From Azolla pinnata (lineage: Eukaryota; Streptophyta; Polypodiopsida; Salviniales; Salviniaceae): 64,000 nt of DNA. Made by a program: the position numbers and the translations under genes. The notes beneath the pieces were generated by a model. It was given only the letters and a program-made list of their open reading frames with translations. It had not been told where the DNA came from and did no database searches. The stretch lies in the NCBI GenBank assembly GCA_037176905.1, contig JBBBWG010020112.1, positions 1-64,000 of the forward strand, written 5' to 3'. This document shows, one piece after another, positions 49,536 to 60,613 of the stretch (positions are counted from its first letter, which is position 1; every line of letters starts with the position of its first letter).

Positions 49536-52334
49536 TCAAAGGTCCTTGAAATATTCTGCAGGTATGGCCAAAGGAGATACAATGTCCGCAACACACTTGA
49601 ACTGGCACCAAAACAAAGAAAATGCATGGTAAGCAATCCTAAACTAATGAATTCATCTACTCTCCACCATATGATTCTTCGCATTAAGGACATGGAAATT
49701 GGCATTATCACCTTATGCTGTCGATACTTCTCCCAAATCGCATGTAGCGAGCTCTTGCCCCTGTCTTGCAAAGCATGGATAGCTCGAACGCAATCCTTCA
49801 GTTCTGAGGGTTTATACCCAGTATAATGTTGCAGTGTAGTATTCTGCATATATGTCCCCGAAAAATCCATGAAAGCTTTAGTTTCCCTTTTGTTTGCATT
49901 AAGATTCAACAATAATGTATATGGTTTCATCCATAGATCGCATTACCCAAGGCTTGACATTTGGATCGAGAGTGAACTTTGCAAGAAACACGGCAGACCC
50001 AGCAATCATCGAAGGCAGATACTTCAAGAAATCGTACTCCAATAGAGTCAGTTCCGCAAGGCAGTTTGCTAGAAACTCCATGTGAAGTGTTGCATTCTGC
50101 AAGGAATCCCTCGAACAATTCAATAAAACGAACGCACCACATTCACATTTTCTAGCTGAAGTGGTGACAGCTCTCTCTACCTTTTGGCACACTTGGGCTG
50201 CTTTCAGAAAACGCCTGAGAGCATAATCATTCATTTAAAGACATCATTTATCAGATCATCCCATTCCTGATAAGATTGGCTTATAAAGATTGTAGCTGGC
50301 TTACCTTAGAAAGGTCTTTGTAGTAGGACAGGTAACTTCAAAATGTAGCTGATTAAGGACCTGTCTCTCCATGTCAAGAACCTGAGCAAGCCATTGGTAG
50401 AATAAATCACACACAGCCAGCAAGTAAAGCTAAGGAACCAAAGGCATCGATTGACTGTCACACCTCATCTCTACTATATGTATTGTCTGTGATGTAGCAG
50501 AACTCCTCCACTTGAGGGGCACATATTTCTTCATACTTGCTGTATGGAACATCAACACTCAAAGTCAAAGATATGAACAATTGACCATGCCGTTTAGTGC
50601 AAAAACAAATTGAGGATCAGAGCTCTCACGCTGCAACAAGCATACATGCCACACCCAACAGTTGAAGGCGTTGTCTGTCCACTATTTTAGTAGATAGAAA
50701 CCTATCTATATAGGCCACAGTTAGATATAGTGTATCCGGCACGAGTTTATATTCCTCTGCAACCTCAACAAGCCAGTCAACTAATATGCTTCGCATACTC
50801 TCGTTGATATCATTTTGAACGGCTTGCATGTAATTCATGTTGGGTCGTCTCTTTAGCTGTGAACAAACCTCACGTTCAGCTATTTCAACATAACACGATC
50901 AGCTTGCAATAAATGAAGAAATAACATACTTCAGAAATTTGAAGGTAGTCGTAGATGTCCTTGGCATATGAGCTGCATAGCTGGGGATCCTCATTGTTAT
51001 CGATGTCTGTGAAGGCTTGATTGGAGTAGACATGATTAATAAGTTTTGCATCATCAAGCACTGCATCTATTGAATGAAAGACACGATCAACTCAATGGCC
51101 ACAAGAAACAAGTACCCATATTAAAGCTGACGGCTCAGAATACCCATTCCTTTAAATACCTTGGAGAAAGGCTAAAGTTCGAGATTCACCAGAAATGTGC
51201 AAGTGATGCTTAGTTTCCTTTTCCAAAGCCTCAATCACATCAACTACCAAAGGATTCACTGATACTTCCAAACGTTTATTGTTAGCATGTATTTCTGTTA
51301 TCTGAGGTGGAAATTTTTCGTTACTCTTCATCAAAATGTCATCAGTGCTAGCTGCACCATTCCGGGATGCTGAAGCAGACTTAACGTGACATCTGGGTTT
51401 GGAAACAGCTGCCACCGATTTGTTCTTGGGTGCTGCAATCTGAGGTTTAAATTAAAACAGTACTTAGCAAATATTTTAAGAAACAATAGTAAATATATAC
51501 TCCTAAGATGCAATGGGATCAAAAGCAGCATTGAATGCACTGCAGAGCATGTAGCCAGATCAAGAAGGTAGTGACATCAATAGTCTTCGAAATGCAGAAG
51601 GTTATTAGGGATATGGTATTCTTAAATTATGCAGTAAGATCAAAGAGGTGCAATACTTCTACAGTATGTAGTAGAATCTAAAAGGTGCAATACCTACCTA
51701 GTTTCGAATGGGAATGCAGTACCCCGTACTCTGCAGTAGAGCCAAGATATGCAATCATCCTAGACATGCAATGGGATCCAATGAAAGACCGTAATACTCC
51801 CAAATCATCAAGTGGAATCAGGAAAATGCAACAATTCTAGCATAGAATAGGATTGTAAAAAGCAGTATGCCTAGAGTATGTGGAAGGACTTCAAGACAAT
51901 AATGCAGTATGAACAAAATGATCCAACCCTCCTCAATTATTAATAAGGATCGGAAAAAGGGAACAACTACAGTACAAAGTAGGACTGTGTAAACTGCTAT
52001 ATCTATGGGATGTGGTAGGACTACAATACTACAACTTCCTAAAAGAAAAAAGATGGGATACCCAATATTAAGTAGCATAATCAAAAAGAGAAAAGAGATG
52101 GAACAGTACCTGAGTCCTTGCAGCAGTATTTTGATTGGTAAGATTGTTAAGTGGCGCTCTTCGTTTAGCCTGTTGGGTTGGAGCCGTGGAGGCCATGCGA
52201 TGGTTAGTATCATGATCAATGGCTCCACGTTTGCATGCCGGTGCTTTTGGGTTCTTAAGATTAGCTGTGATGGAATCACTGCTACACACTGGGGCAGATT
52301 GTGGGCAAGAAGCTTCCTTTGTTCGAGCCGCCAT
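49536..52334 (-). CDS. CYCA: A-type mitotic cyclin
   Basis: Regulatory subunit of cyclin-dependent kinases in S and G2/M phases. Exons on the minus strand: 52334-52110, 51439-51160, 51066-50930, 50856-50630, 50539-50464, 50381-50305, 50214-50181, 50096-49947, 49843-49712 and 49601-49536, giving 467 residues in constant phase. A destruction box is visible (RAPLNNLTN, residues 59-67). The cyclin N box reads MRSILVDWLVEVAEEYKLVP, then LYLTVAYIDRFLS and KYEEICAPQVEEFCYITDNT. The C box contains LEFLAN-like MEFLANCLAELTLLEYDFL and HYTGYKPSEL. The ending FKCVADIVSP...EYFKDL resembles A3 cyclins, while other phrases are closer to A1/A2, so the subgroup is open. An in-frame ATG 21 codons upstream (52397) is an alternative start. 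The 84-nt segment 50097-50180 is taken as an intron although it is open in frame. Confidence 0.93.
51500..52090. repeat. Degenerate ~45-bp repeat in cyclin intron 1
   Basis: Phrases such as AGGTGCAATACTTCTACA, AGTAGAATC and ATGCAGTA recur at about 40-60 base spacing. The translations also repeat with the same period, showing a decayed minisatellite. Confidence 0.6.
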
Positions 52335-53850
52335 TCCACTCAAGCAAGCAAGCACGTAATCAGTAGATTGGTAAGTATTTGAAGATTGAGGCAGCAAGGC
52401 AAGAGAAGATTCAATTGATTATACAAGATTGTGATGAATGGCTCCCATCACCACACTATATGTTCCTGCACATTGGAAAGTATATGCATACTAAGTCTCT
52501 CACACTTCATAGAAACCACAATTATGGCAATCTATACACCTAGGCATCAATTTGAAAGAGAAAGAGACTCATTGTCACAATTATGATAGCCTATGCACTC
52601 ACTCAAGCATCACTTTGGAGAAAACCAAGAGAATCATTGTCTTTTGATTGACGAAAGTCATTTACACATGCCCCTTCAATGAGCATCCATGGCAGTGTAA
52701 ATCTTTTCTGAAAAACACATATGCATATGGAATTTTCTCAGACTTCATGGAAACCACAACTATGACGGCCTAATTACCTAACTACACATGATCAGAAATC
52801 AATTTGAAAAAACAACGAGATTTATTGGCGTGGCTATAATATTCTATTCATCAACCTACTTATGTTAAAGCATCAATTTGAAAGATGCGAATAGATTCAT
52901 TGCCTGTCAAATTTGATTTGAGAAGAATCAATGGATAGAATATAACCTTAAGGGCAACGCAAGCAGGACATATTGAAAGACCCATCAAGAGAATACAAAG
53001 CATAAATACCATCATCACAAGCATTGATTCTGTGCGAAAGCTTCTCATGCACAATTCATTCACAGGATTGACAACAAGCATGTCACAGTCCTTATTTGTG
53101 CGAATTCTTCTTGTGCAGAACGCATCAAACGAGGGATTTCTAGAACAAGGAAGAGCCTTTCAGTATTCTAAAACAAATTCATGAAAATCTTCCCTGACAG
53201 ACCTATAGAATTCCAAAGAGTAATTGAGCAGGAAAACGGCGCTCCAGCAAAATTAGACACAGAATTAGCCCCTAAAAAAGGGATCGGAGAAACCTTAATT
53301 ATCCATCCGAAAGAAAACGTTCAAGTGCCAAATGACAAAACTCCTAACCTGTCCACCAAAGAGCCCTAACAGCTTCGACAAATTACAAATACGGACGAAA
53401 TCAACAAAGAGAGCTAGGTAGCCGATGAGGAGACCCTAATCGACGATCATGGGGAAAACGCAGAGGATCAACCATAGGCCCAACAAACGTAGCGGAGGAA
53501 GATTTTCTGTATGACTCGCCGGCATACATTATCTATATCGGAGAGCAAAACGATCAGAAAAACGGCGGGCACGACGATACAAGTGGATAGAAAGACGGGA
53601 AACACGCAACAAAAAGAGGAAACAAAACAGAGACAAATCTCCGAGAGAGAGAGAGAGAGAGAGAGAGAGGATCTCGCAGACAGATATACAGAGAGGGAGA
53701 TGAAATTTACCTGAGAATTTCCCGATTACTTCTCTGCACAGAGAATTGAAGAAGACGCTGATCAGGGAGGAGAAGGAGAAGGAGAAAGAGAAACCATAGC
53801 TTACAAGAAGAAGAGGGGGGGGGGAGCCATCTGTTTGAAATGGGCACATC
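52335..53850 (-). promoter_or_regulatory. Probable 5' leader and promoter of the cyclin gene
   Basis: No protein is recognised. On the minus strand a good donor (TTCTCAG|GTAAATTT) at about 53711 suggests an untranslated first exon ending there, with a leader intron before the start codon. An AG dinucleotide run (53643-53669) lies just inside that intron. Confidence 0.35.
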
Positions 53851-53919
53851 TCCGCCGTTCAAAGGGAGTATCGATCCGACGGCCGGGATCGACGTCGGTT
53901 TTGTCGTTTCGCCCTTTTG

Positions 53920-54058
53920 CGTTTTGCTTTTTTGCTTTCTTTGCTTTTTTCTGTTTTTTGCTTTTTTGTTTTTTTTTTTGTTTTTTGCTTTTTTGCTTTT
54001 TTGTTTTTTGTTTTTTGTTTTTTTGCTTTTTTACTTTTTTTCTTGATCAAATTTTTTT
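53920..54058. repeat. T-rich tract (TTTTTTGCTTT units)
   Basis: About 140 bases of T with regular G/C interruptions (CTTTTTTGC, TTTTTTG), a low-complexity tract upstream of the cyclin gene. Confidence 0.85.
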
Positions 54059-54059
54059 T

Positions 54060-54420
54060 AGGGTGTTTAATCTGGCTCTTCGTCTTCTTTTTTCTCCAAT
54101 GGAGTTTTAGGGTTTCCCTTATGGGTTTAAAAGCTTGGCTCGTCGCCTTCTTCCAATTCGATCGATCCTTTTTAGGGTTTCCGCATGTGTTCAATCGGGT
54201 TCTTCATCTTCTTCTTGATCCGATCGAGTTTTAGGGTTTCCATATGGTCTTCTCTTGCTTCGAGCGATTCTTTTTAGGGCTCCGCATGTGTTTAATCTGG
54301 CTCTTCGTCTTCTTTTCGATCCGATCGAGTTTTAGGGTTTCCGTATGGGTTACAAAAGCTTGGCTCGTCGTCGTCTTCTTCTGTTTCGATCGATTCTTTT
54401 TAGGGTTTCTATTCTCAAAA
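54060..54420. repeat. ~110-bp tandem repeat carrying five telo-box motifs
   Basis: Units share GATCCGATCGAGTTTTAGGG, TATGGGTT, AAGCTTGGCTCGTCG and GGTTTCCGCATGTGTT phrases. TTTAGGGTTT occurs exactly at 54106-54115, 54171-54180, 54230-54239, 54331-54340 and 54399-54408. Its complement contains the telo-box AAACCCTAA. The block lies between the cyclin gene (minus strand) and the small frame at 54562 (plus strand). Confidence 0.85.
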
Positions 54421-54561
54421 ACCCACGATCCAGCTGATAAAGGAGAACTCCGTTTCAAGAACCGACTAGTAGTCGAGATAAGCTCTTCTATGTTTGTTTA
54501 GAGATCAAGCTAGCTAACAGCAGATTCAGAACAGATCTTCGGAAGCAGCTCGCCTCGCTGA

Positions 54562-54906
54562 ATGAAACAAACGGACCTTCCCAATTGCGCCACCACCGCC
54601 AGTTTTGGTGTCAGCTTTCCAATGCACAAAAGGCGTCACAGCTCGATTTACCAGCAGAACGCGTCATTCCGTGGAGCCCCATCTTGTCGAGTCATTTGGA
54701 GCGCACTCGAACACATTCGCAATCACCCTGACTCCGACGCCCTCGAGGTTATTGAGGCCGCAGTTTCAAAGCATCTACAATTTGTTTTAGCAGAAGTTTT
54801 TTCAGGTGGCTCTCATCCGACGGCTAGACCAAGGACCTCTCGCTTCAAGGCGCCACTTGAGCTAACCCCCATTCAAAAGTTTGATGATTATGAAATGCTT
54901 TTTTAG
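54562..54906 (+). CDS. Hypothetical protein, 114 residues
   Basis: An open frame from ATG to TAG with balanced composition and no low-complexity sequence: ALEHIRNHPDSDALEVIEAA in the middle and FKAPLELTPIQKFDDYEMLF at the end. I do not recognise the family and see no signal peptide or membrane segment. It could be a small single-exon gene, the last exon of a longer one, or chance. The telo-box repeats just upstream are compatible with a promoter here or with the cyclin gene. Confidence 0.35.
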   Translation: MKQTDLPNCATTASFGVSFPMHKRRHSSIYQQNASFRGAPSCRVIWSALEHIRNHPDSDALEVIEAAVSKHLQFVLAEVFSGGSHPTARPRTSRFKAPLELTPIQKFDDYEMLF

Positions 54907-55457
54907 CTTACTACGAGATTGAAACTAGCGTCGATTTAGTGCGTGTCTAGGATCAGTAGAATTATAACCTATCTGAGTCCAATGGCCTCAAACAATGACC
55001 TCAAACACCAGCTGATGGAATTGGGGCATCTCTACAACACATTATATATCTTTAGATAGCATAGATAGCATAACAGAAGCCCAACCATGCAATCCCACAA
55101 TCGCTTCATTCGTAATTAAGAAAACCAATACCAATATCTTTATATATCTTCAGATAGCATAGATAAGCATCTCTACAACTGTTTGTGCTATATATTCTAT
55201 ATCTTTAGATAGCATAGATAGCACACAAAGCATCTGCAAGATTTCTACAGTCACCCTTTTAGGGCCATTCCAACCAGTTTTTCCAGCATTTCGACCTCCT
55301 CTCGGATTGCTACTACCAATATTTACATGCAAAATCGACGATGCGAGTCCGAGCGCATTTATCCTCATTTTGCTATATGTGGATGAATGTGTAGGGATAC
55401 AGTAGCAGGTGCTTTCGAGAGACCGATCCATGCTCAACGGGTATCGATGGATATCAG
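54907..55457. other. Intergenic, 3' flank of the PPR gene
   Basis: The phrase TATCTTTAGATAGCATAGATA occurs three times with variation (about 55048, 55143 and 55199), a short dispersed direct repeat. No gene was recognised. Confidence 0.5.
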
Positions 55458-58400
55458 TTACGAAGCCTCTGCATGAATCTGAGCAGATAAGATGTAAGCC
55501 ATGGCATCGTTCCTGTTCGACTGTAATGCATGTGTAAAGGCCTCTTTTCCGAGCTGCATGTTCCCCGAATGCTTACAAGCACTTAATATGTTGCCCCACA
55601 TCACCAGATTGGGGCGAAACGGCATCCTACAGGTCATCTCCATCACTTTATCAAACTCTCCCAGACGACCCAATGCATCAACCATACATGCGTGATGTTC
55701 GACAGTCGGAACGAGATCGTATTCTCTGCTCATCGCCTCGAAGTACGTTTGGCTTTTGTTGAACAAACCTGCTCGGCTGCATGCATTAAGAACAACTGTG
55801 CTAATAACGGCATCTGGTTTGATTCCTTCCCTTAGCATTCTTTCAAACTCGGGGAAAACGGTGCACGTTTCTCCGAGGTGAGCGTAACCGCCGATCAGTG
55901 CAGTCCACGAAACGACATCCCGAAATGGAAGCTTGTTGAACATTAGCTCTGCATCTGCCCGCAAGCCACATTTGAAATACATGTCAACCATGGCACTGCC
56001 AATAATAGCATCCCCTTCGAGCAATCCTTGCCTCGCAATTTCAGCATGGATTTCTTGCCCTTTACCACTAGCTCCTGTACTCGCGCATGCTCTCAAACAG
56101 CATATATACGTCGCACAATTTGGAAGTATCCCCCTTGTCTGTATCTGGTCAAGATAGGTCAGTGTTGTTTCACCGTGCCCATGATTCGAGTATCCTGCCA
56201 TTAGCGCATTCCATGAGACAATATTTTTGGTTGGAAGGTCGTCAAAAATCTCTTGGGCTTTTGCCAAAGAGCCACACTTTACATGCATATCAACCAATAA
56301 ACTGCCAACAAAAGGTTCTGTTTCCATCAATCCCCACCTTTCGATTTCTGCCTGTATTTCTCTGCCCTTGTCTATGGCTGCGATGCTGTTACACGCTTTC
56401 AAGGTACAAATATATGTGACTATATCTGGAGCGATACCCGTGAGTTGCATATGATCAAAGCACTCTAGTGCTTTAGCAGAACGCCCACTATCTGTGTATC
56501 CCACAATGAGGGTGTTCCATGAGACAAGATCACGATCTTGAAGATTGTCAAATACTTGCTGTGCTTCATCCAGCAAACCACATTTTGCATACATGTTAAG
56601 CAGTGCATTGCCAACAAGCTGATTTGCTTGCAATGGCAGTTGCAGCTTTTCCATGTCAGAATGTATGGCTTCCCCCATTTCTATGGTGCCAATATAGCCA
56701 CACATTCTCAATCCAGAGATGAACAACTGAGTATCTGGAAGGATGGCCTCGATTTGCATCATTTCTATGCACTGAAATACTTCTGTAGGATACCCATGTT
56801 CCACATATCCAGAAATAATTACGGACCATCCAACTGAATTCCGAATTGGAAGATGATCAAAAACATCTTGTGCCATTGCAAGAAAACCACATGAAACATA
56901 TGCCTCAATCAGAGCATTTCCTAATTCGAGGTCTCCTTCCGGCAGTAGCCCCTTCCTTACAATCTCAGTATGCATTTCTTGGGCTTTATGAACGTCCCCA
57001 ACACATCTACATGCCTTCAAAGAAAAAGTAAATGTGACCGTGTTTGCAAAAACCCCCTCAATTTGCATACGATCAAAATGATTCATTGCTTCTTTACAGT
57101 GCCCACGTTCAACACATCCTGCAATTAACGCTGTCCATGAAACTGCATCTCGTACAGGAAGCTTATCCAATACTTCTTTTGCTTGATCTAAGGATCCGCA
57201 CTTGGCATACATGTCAATCAAAGAGCTCCCGACAGAAATATCCATTTCAAGTAAATACTGACTTTCAATTTCAGTATGTACTTGCACACCTACTCCTATA
57301 TCAGTACATGCTTTTAGTATATACATGAATGCTACAGAATTTGGGAAGACACCCTCATGTTGCATCCACTTCAAACATCTAAATGCCTGCTCATAATACC
57401 CATGGTTTACATATCCGGCTATCAAAGCATTCCATGATATAACATCTCGAACTAAGGACCTGTCAAATAATTGCTCTGCTCTAAACAGCAAATCACATTT
57501 GACATACATATCAAGCAGTGCATTAAGAAGAATATGGTTACTTTCCAATGAACAATATATTTCAATTACAGATTGTATTTCCTGACCCATGTCTACAAGT
57601 CCTACGCAGCTACACGCTTTTAAGCAACAAATAAATGAAGCAAAATTTGGGGGGATACCCTCCATCTGCATTTGGTGAAAATATTTCAAAGCGTTAATAC
57701 CATCTCCATGGTCCGCGCATCCTCCAAGAAGAGATGTCCAAGCAACAACATCTCGGATTTCCATATTATCAAACACTTCTTTTGCTTTTTGAATAGAGCC
57801 AATACCAATATACATATCAACCAATGCACTAGCAAGAAATATATTTTCTTCAAGAAACCCCTTTCCTTCAATTTCCGCAAGCATGGCTTCACCTCTATTC
57901 CGAGCTCCTGTGCTGCCACAAGCTTTCAAACCAAAAACATATGTGAGAGCGTTTGGTTTGACACCCTCAGATTGCATCAGATCAAAGCAGCGAAGCGCCT
58001 CCTCTCCATATCCATGCTCAAGATATCCACAAATCAGTGTGGTCCATGAAACTACATCTTTTATGGGAATCATGTTGAAAGTTTTTTCCATGATGATAAC
58101 ATTATCACATTTGCCATAGACATCAACTAAGGCATTTGCAACAACAATGTCTGTCTCTAGCATCCCGTGGTGTGCAATCTCAGCATGGATTTCAAAGACT
58201 TTGTTCGTGGCCCCTATACAACCACATGCTTTCAAGCCGCAAACAAATGTGAACCCATTCGGGATTACCCCTTCATATTTCATTTGATCGAAGATCTTGA
58301 GGGCTCTCTCAGGATAATCGAGCTCCACATAGGCAGAGATGAGGGTGGTCCACGAGACCACATCGTGGACCGGAAACTCATTAAACACATTTTGTGCGCT

Positions 58401-58583
58401 GCTGATGGAGCCACATTTAGAATACATGTCTATTAAAGCGCTCTCAATGAATACATTTCTTTGGCACAGACCTACTCTGGCTGTCTCTGCATGTATCTGG
58501 AGCCCTCTCTTGAGGTCTTTCGTCTTTGCACAAGATTTCAACGAGATGATAACGTCACGAACATTAGGCCGAAACAACGCCAT
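55458..58583 (-). CDS. Large PLS-type pentatricopeptide repeat protein
   Basis: An intron-less 1041-residue protein made almost wholly of PPR motifs of about 31-36 residues. It repeats the phrases DVVSWTTLIS, ALVDMYGKCG-like, GLKACGSTGA-like and EIHAEIARQGLLE in regular P-L-S order, about 28 motifs. PPR proteins bind RNA in plastids or mitochondria, one motif per base, and act in editing, splicing or stability. The end shows the S2/E1-type region (CMVDALGRLGEFDKVMEMTC, MWGNILSACKHSGN) and stops after AYILSAQIHAEAS. No E+ or DYW deaminase domain follows, so any editing role would need a partner. The ATG at 58583 gives no clear transit peptide. A minus-strand frame just upstream (about 58920-58590, MAMATSLQWAIPRRRQRL) looks more like one, so a leader exon or other start is possible. 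The wording resembles fern PPR proteins. Confidence 0.92.
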   Translation of the reverse strand: MALFRPNVRDVIISLKSCAKTKDLKRGLQIHAETARVGLCQRNVFIESALIDMYSKCGSISSAQNVFNEFPVHDVVSWTTLISAYVELDYPERALKIFDQMKYEGVIPNGFTFVCGLKACGCIGATNKVFEIHAEIAHHGMLETDIVVANALVDVYGKCDNVIIMEKTFNMIPIKDVVSWTTLICGYLEHGYGEEALRCFDLMQSEGVKPNALTYVFGLKACGSTGARNRGEAMLAEIEGKGFLEENIFLASALVDMYIGIGSIQKAKEVFDNMEIRDVVAWTSLLGGCADHGDGINALKYFHQMQMEGIPPNFASFICCLKACSCVGLVDMGQEIQSVIEIYCSLESNHILLNALLDMYVKCDLLFRAEQLFDRSLVRDVISWNALIAGYVNHGYYEQAFRCLKWMQHEGVFPNSVAFMYILKACTDIGVGVQVHTEIESQYLLEMDISVGSSLIDMYAKCGSLDQAKEVLDKLPVRDAVSWTALIAGCVERGHCKEAMNHFDRMQIEGVFANTVTFTFSLKACRCVGDVHKAQEMHTEIVRKGLLPEGDLELGNALIEAYVSCGFLAMAQDVFDHLPIRNSVGWSVIISGYVEHGYPTEVFQCIEMMQIEAILPDTQLFISGLRMCGYIGTIEMGEAIHSDMEKLQLPLQANQLVGNALLNMYAKCGLLDEAQQVFDNLQDRDLVSWNTLIVGYTDSGRSAKALECFDHMQLTGIAPDIVTYICTLKACNSIAAIDKGREIQAEIERWGLMETEPFVGSLLVDMHVKCGSLAKAQEIFDDLPTKNIVSWNALMAGYSNHGHGETTLTYLDQIQTRGILPNCATYICCLRACASTGASGKGQEIHAEIARQGLLEGDAIIGSAMVDMYFKCGLRADAELMFNKLPFRDVVSWTALIGGYAHLGETCTVFPEFERMLREGIKPDAVISTVVLNACSRAGLFNKSQTYFEAMSREYDLVPTVEHHACMVDALGRLGEFDKVMEMTCRMPFRPNLVMWGNILSACKHSGNMQLGKEAFTHALQSNRNDAMAYILSAQIHAEAS

Positions 58584-58995
58584 ATTTCTTCATGCTACCA
58601 TGCAGACGATCGTTCCTCTCTCCATTGTGAATGACGACGCTTCCGGGAAATGATCCCACTCGTGCAATATCCATGGAAACCCTTCATACAAATGGGTAGA
58701 AGGAGCGGCAATCCCTCTGTTCAAGAGGCCATTGCCGCTGGCTCTACGTTGAGCAGCGTCCGGAGGTGCATATAGGATCCACTTCCAAAGGGGCGGAGGA
58801 AAATAGTTGAAGCAGGAGACGAGAGCTGGTGAAGGGATGTCGAGGGGCGAAACAAGTCGCTGCCTTCTGCGAGGGATTGCCCATTGGAGCGAGGTCGCCA
58901 TCGCCATAGCTCGCTCACTTCGCTGAAATTCAGAGCTTTTCCTGATGAGAAGTCTGGAAGGGCATTCCAGGAATAAACAAAAGCTTGAAAGACTG

Positions 58996-59162
58996 AAGAA
59001 GAAGAAGAAGAAGAAGAATGAAGAATGAAGAATGACGAATGAAGAAGAAGAATGAAGAATGAAGAAGAAGAAGAAGAATGAAGAATGAAGAATGAAGAAT
59101 GAAGAAGAAGAATGAAGAATGAAGAATGAAGAAGAAGAATGAAGAATGAAGAATGAAGAAGA
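58996..59162. repeat. GAAGAATGAA minisatellite
   Basis: About 165 bases built from GAAGAA and GAATGAA units, with a higher-order period of about 45-60 bases. It lies just upstream of the PPR gene (minus strand). Confidence 0.93.
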
Positions 59163-59781
59163 GTGCACAGATATGATGAACATTTGCTTTGTTTCATTTC
59201 TTTGTGATGTGTCGAGGCTCGAATCGTATGTTTCTCACGGAAGATCTCTTGAGCTCCGCATGACTTCCATCTTCTCAATTCGACCTCGAGTGTTCTTCTC
59301 GATTCTTGCCGATTTCCGAAAGTTCAGCGAGTTTTCTAATTGCTGCCCAAAAATGGTTATCTAGTCGAGTTTGACAAGTTCTCGAACCACCCGAGTTTCT
59401 AGATCTTCTTCCTCTTTCTTTCAAGGATCGTTGCATCCATCATAATTGCTATTGCCTGTTGACCTAATTGATCGAGTTTTGGAAAAACGAAACTGAACTT
59501 GTCCGAGCCTATAAATCTACAATAAAGAAGTAACATGCCTTCATTTTAACATGTATCAAGCTCGTGCATCGATAATGCTTGTTCTATACTTAGCACAACT
59601 TGGACACGTACATGAGTTAGGTCCTCATAGGCATACATACATTAGTAGAGTGTGTTTATATAAGTTGGAGGTGAGCACCTTTACATGCGAGCATAACTTT
59701 CGATTGACAATAACTAGCATTACAATGTTATCTATGGTAAGAAATAAACTGTTTATTACATGTTATTAAAGGGTACATGGA

Positions 59782-59817
<36 letters not shown>

Positions 59818-60613
59818 TGTACGTCGGTTCTTGACACAAACTGAGACAAGACAAAGTAAACCGACCGAGTTTAAAGCTGCTAAAATACAGAACGAGGCAA
59901 GAAAGGATCCGATTGATTCCCCGATAACAGCGGGGAAGGGATCATTAGAAGAGGCATTATGATTCTCGGCATGAATCGTCTTCTATTAGTTGGAAACCGG
60001 AGTTTCCGACTTCCTCTCTGTATATCATCAGCCTTTCTTTCTCATTTTCGAGCGAGCCCTCGGCCCTAGATCTTGCCAAGTCCAGATTCCAGATTCCAGA
60101 TTCCAGATTCCAGATTCCAGGCCCATTTTTCACATGACCAAAGAGAAATGGTCCAAATCCAGACCCACAAGACAAAGACAAAGACCCATTTTTACACACG
60201 CTCTTTCTCTCGCAAAACACACACACTCTTCTTCTTCTTCTTCTTCTTCTTCTTCTTCGTCTCGACGTTTCTTCTGTGCCTCGCCATCGCTGCCCCACTC
60301 GCAGATCCACTCGCTTCCTCTCCATTGCTCTTCTCTCCCTCCCTCCCTCCCTCGTGCTCTGCGGACGAGACAATCCCTTCCAGCTACCCAGCTCTCATCT
60401 GCTTCCTGCGTCCCCCGCCGGAGATTGCAAGATCTTAATCGGTCTTCTTCTCCGTGGAAAATCTTCTCGGCCCCCCGCTCGGTAGCTTCCGTGGGAAGCT
60501 TCTTCGCCGCTCACTATCACCGTCGCCATCATCAGAATCGTCATCGCCACCATCATCTCCAAGATCACCTTCTTCCCCCGTGCATTTGCATCGTGGAAAG
60601 AAAGAGAACAAGA
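59163..60613 (+). promoter_or_regulatory. Intergenic and 5' leader of the MSR-like gene
   Basis: This contains a pure CT run (59784-59813), four copies of a 9-base unit CAGATTCCA (about 60082-60121) and a TTC run (about 60229-60260). From about 60200 the sequence is pyrimidine-rich, as in many plant 5' untranslated leaders. No separate gene was recognised. Confidence 0.4.

Noticed and set aside
51818-52339. 173-codon minus-strand hydrophobic frame
   Set aside because: It lies in cyclin intron 1 and in an alternative frame of exon 1. Its membrane-like look comes from the degenerate repeat.
58590-59183. Minus-strand frame with repeated ILHSSSSFF wording
   Set aside because: Mostly translation of the GAAGAATGAA minisatellite. 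Only the last 110 codons could matter, as a possible leader for the PPR protein.
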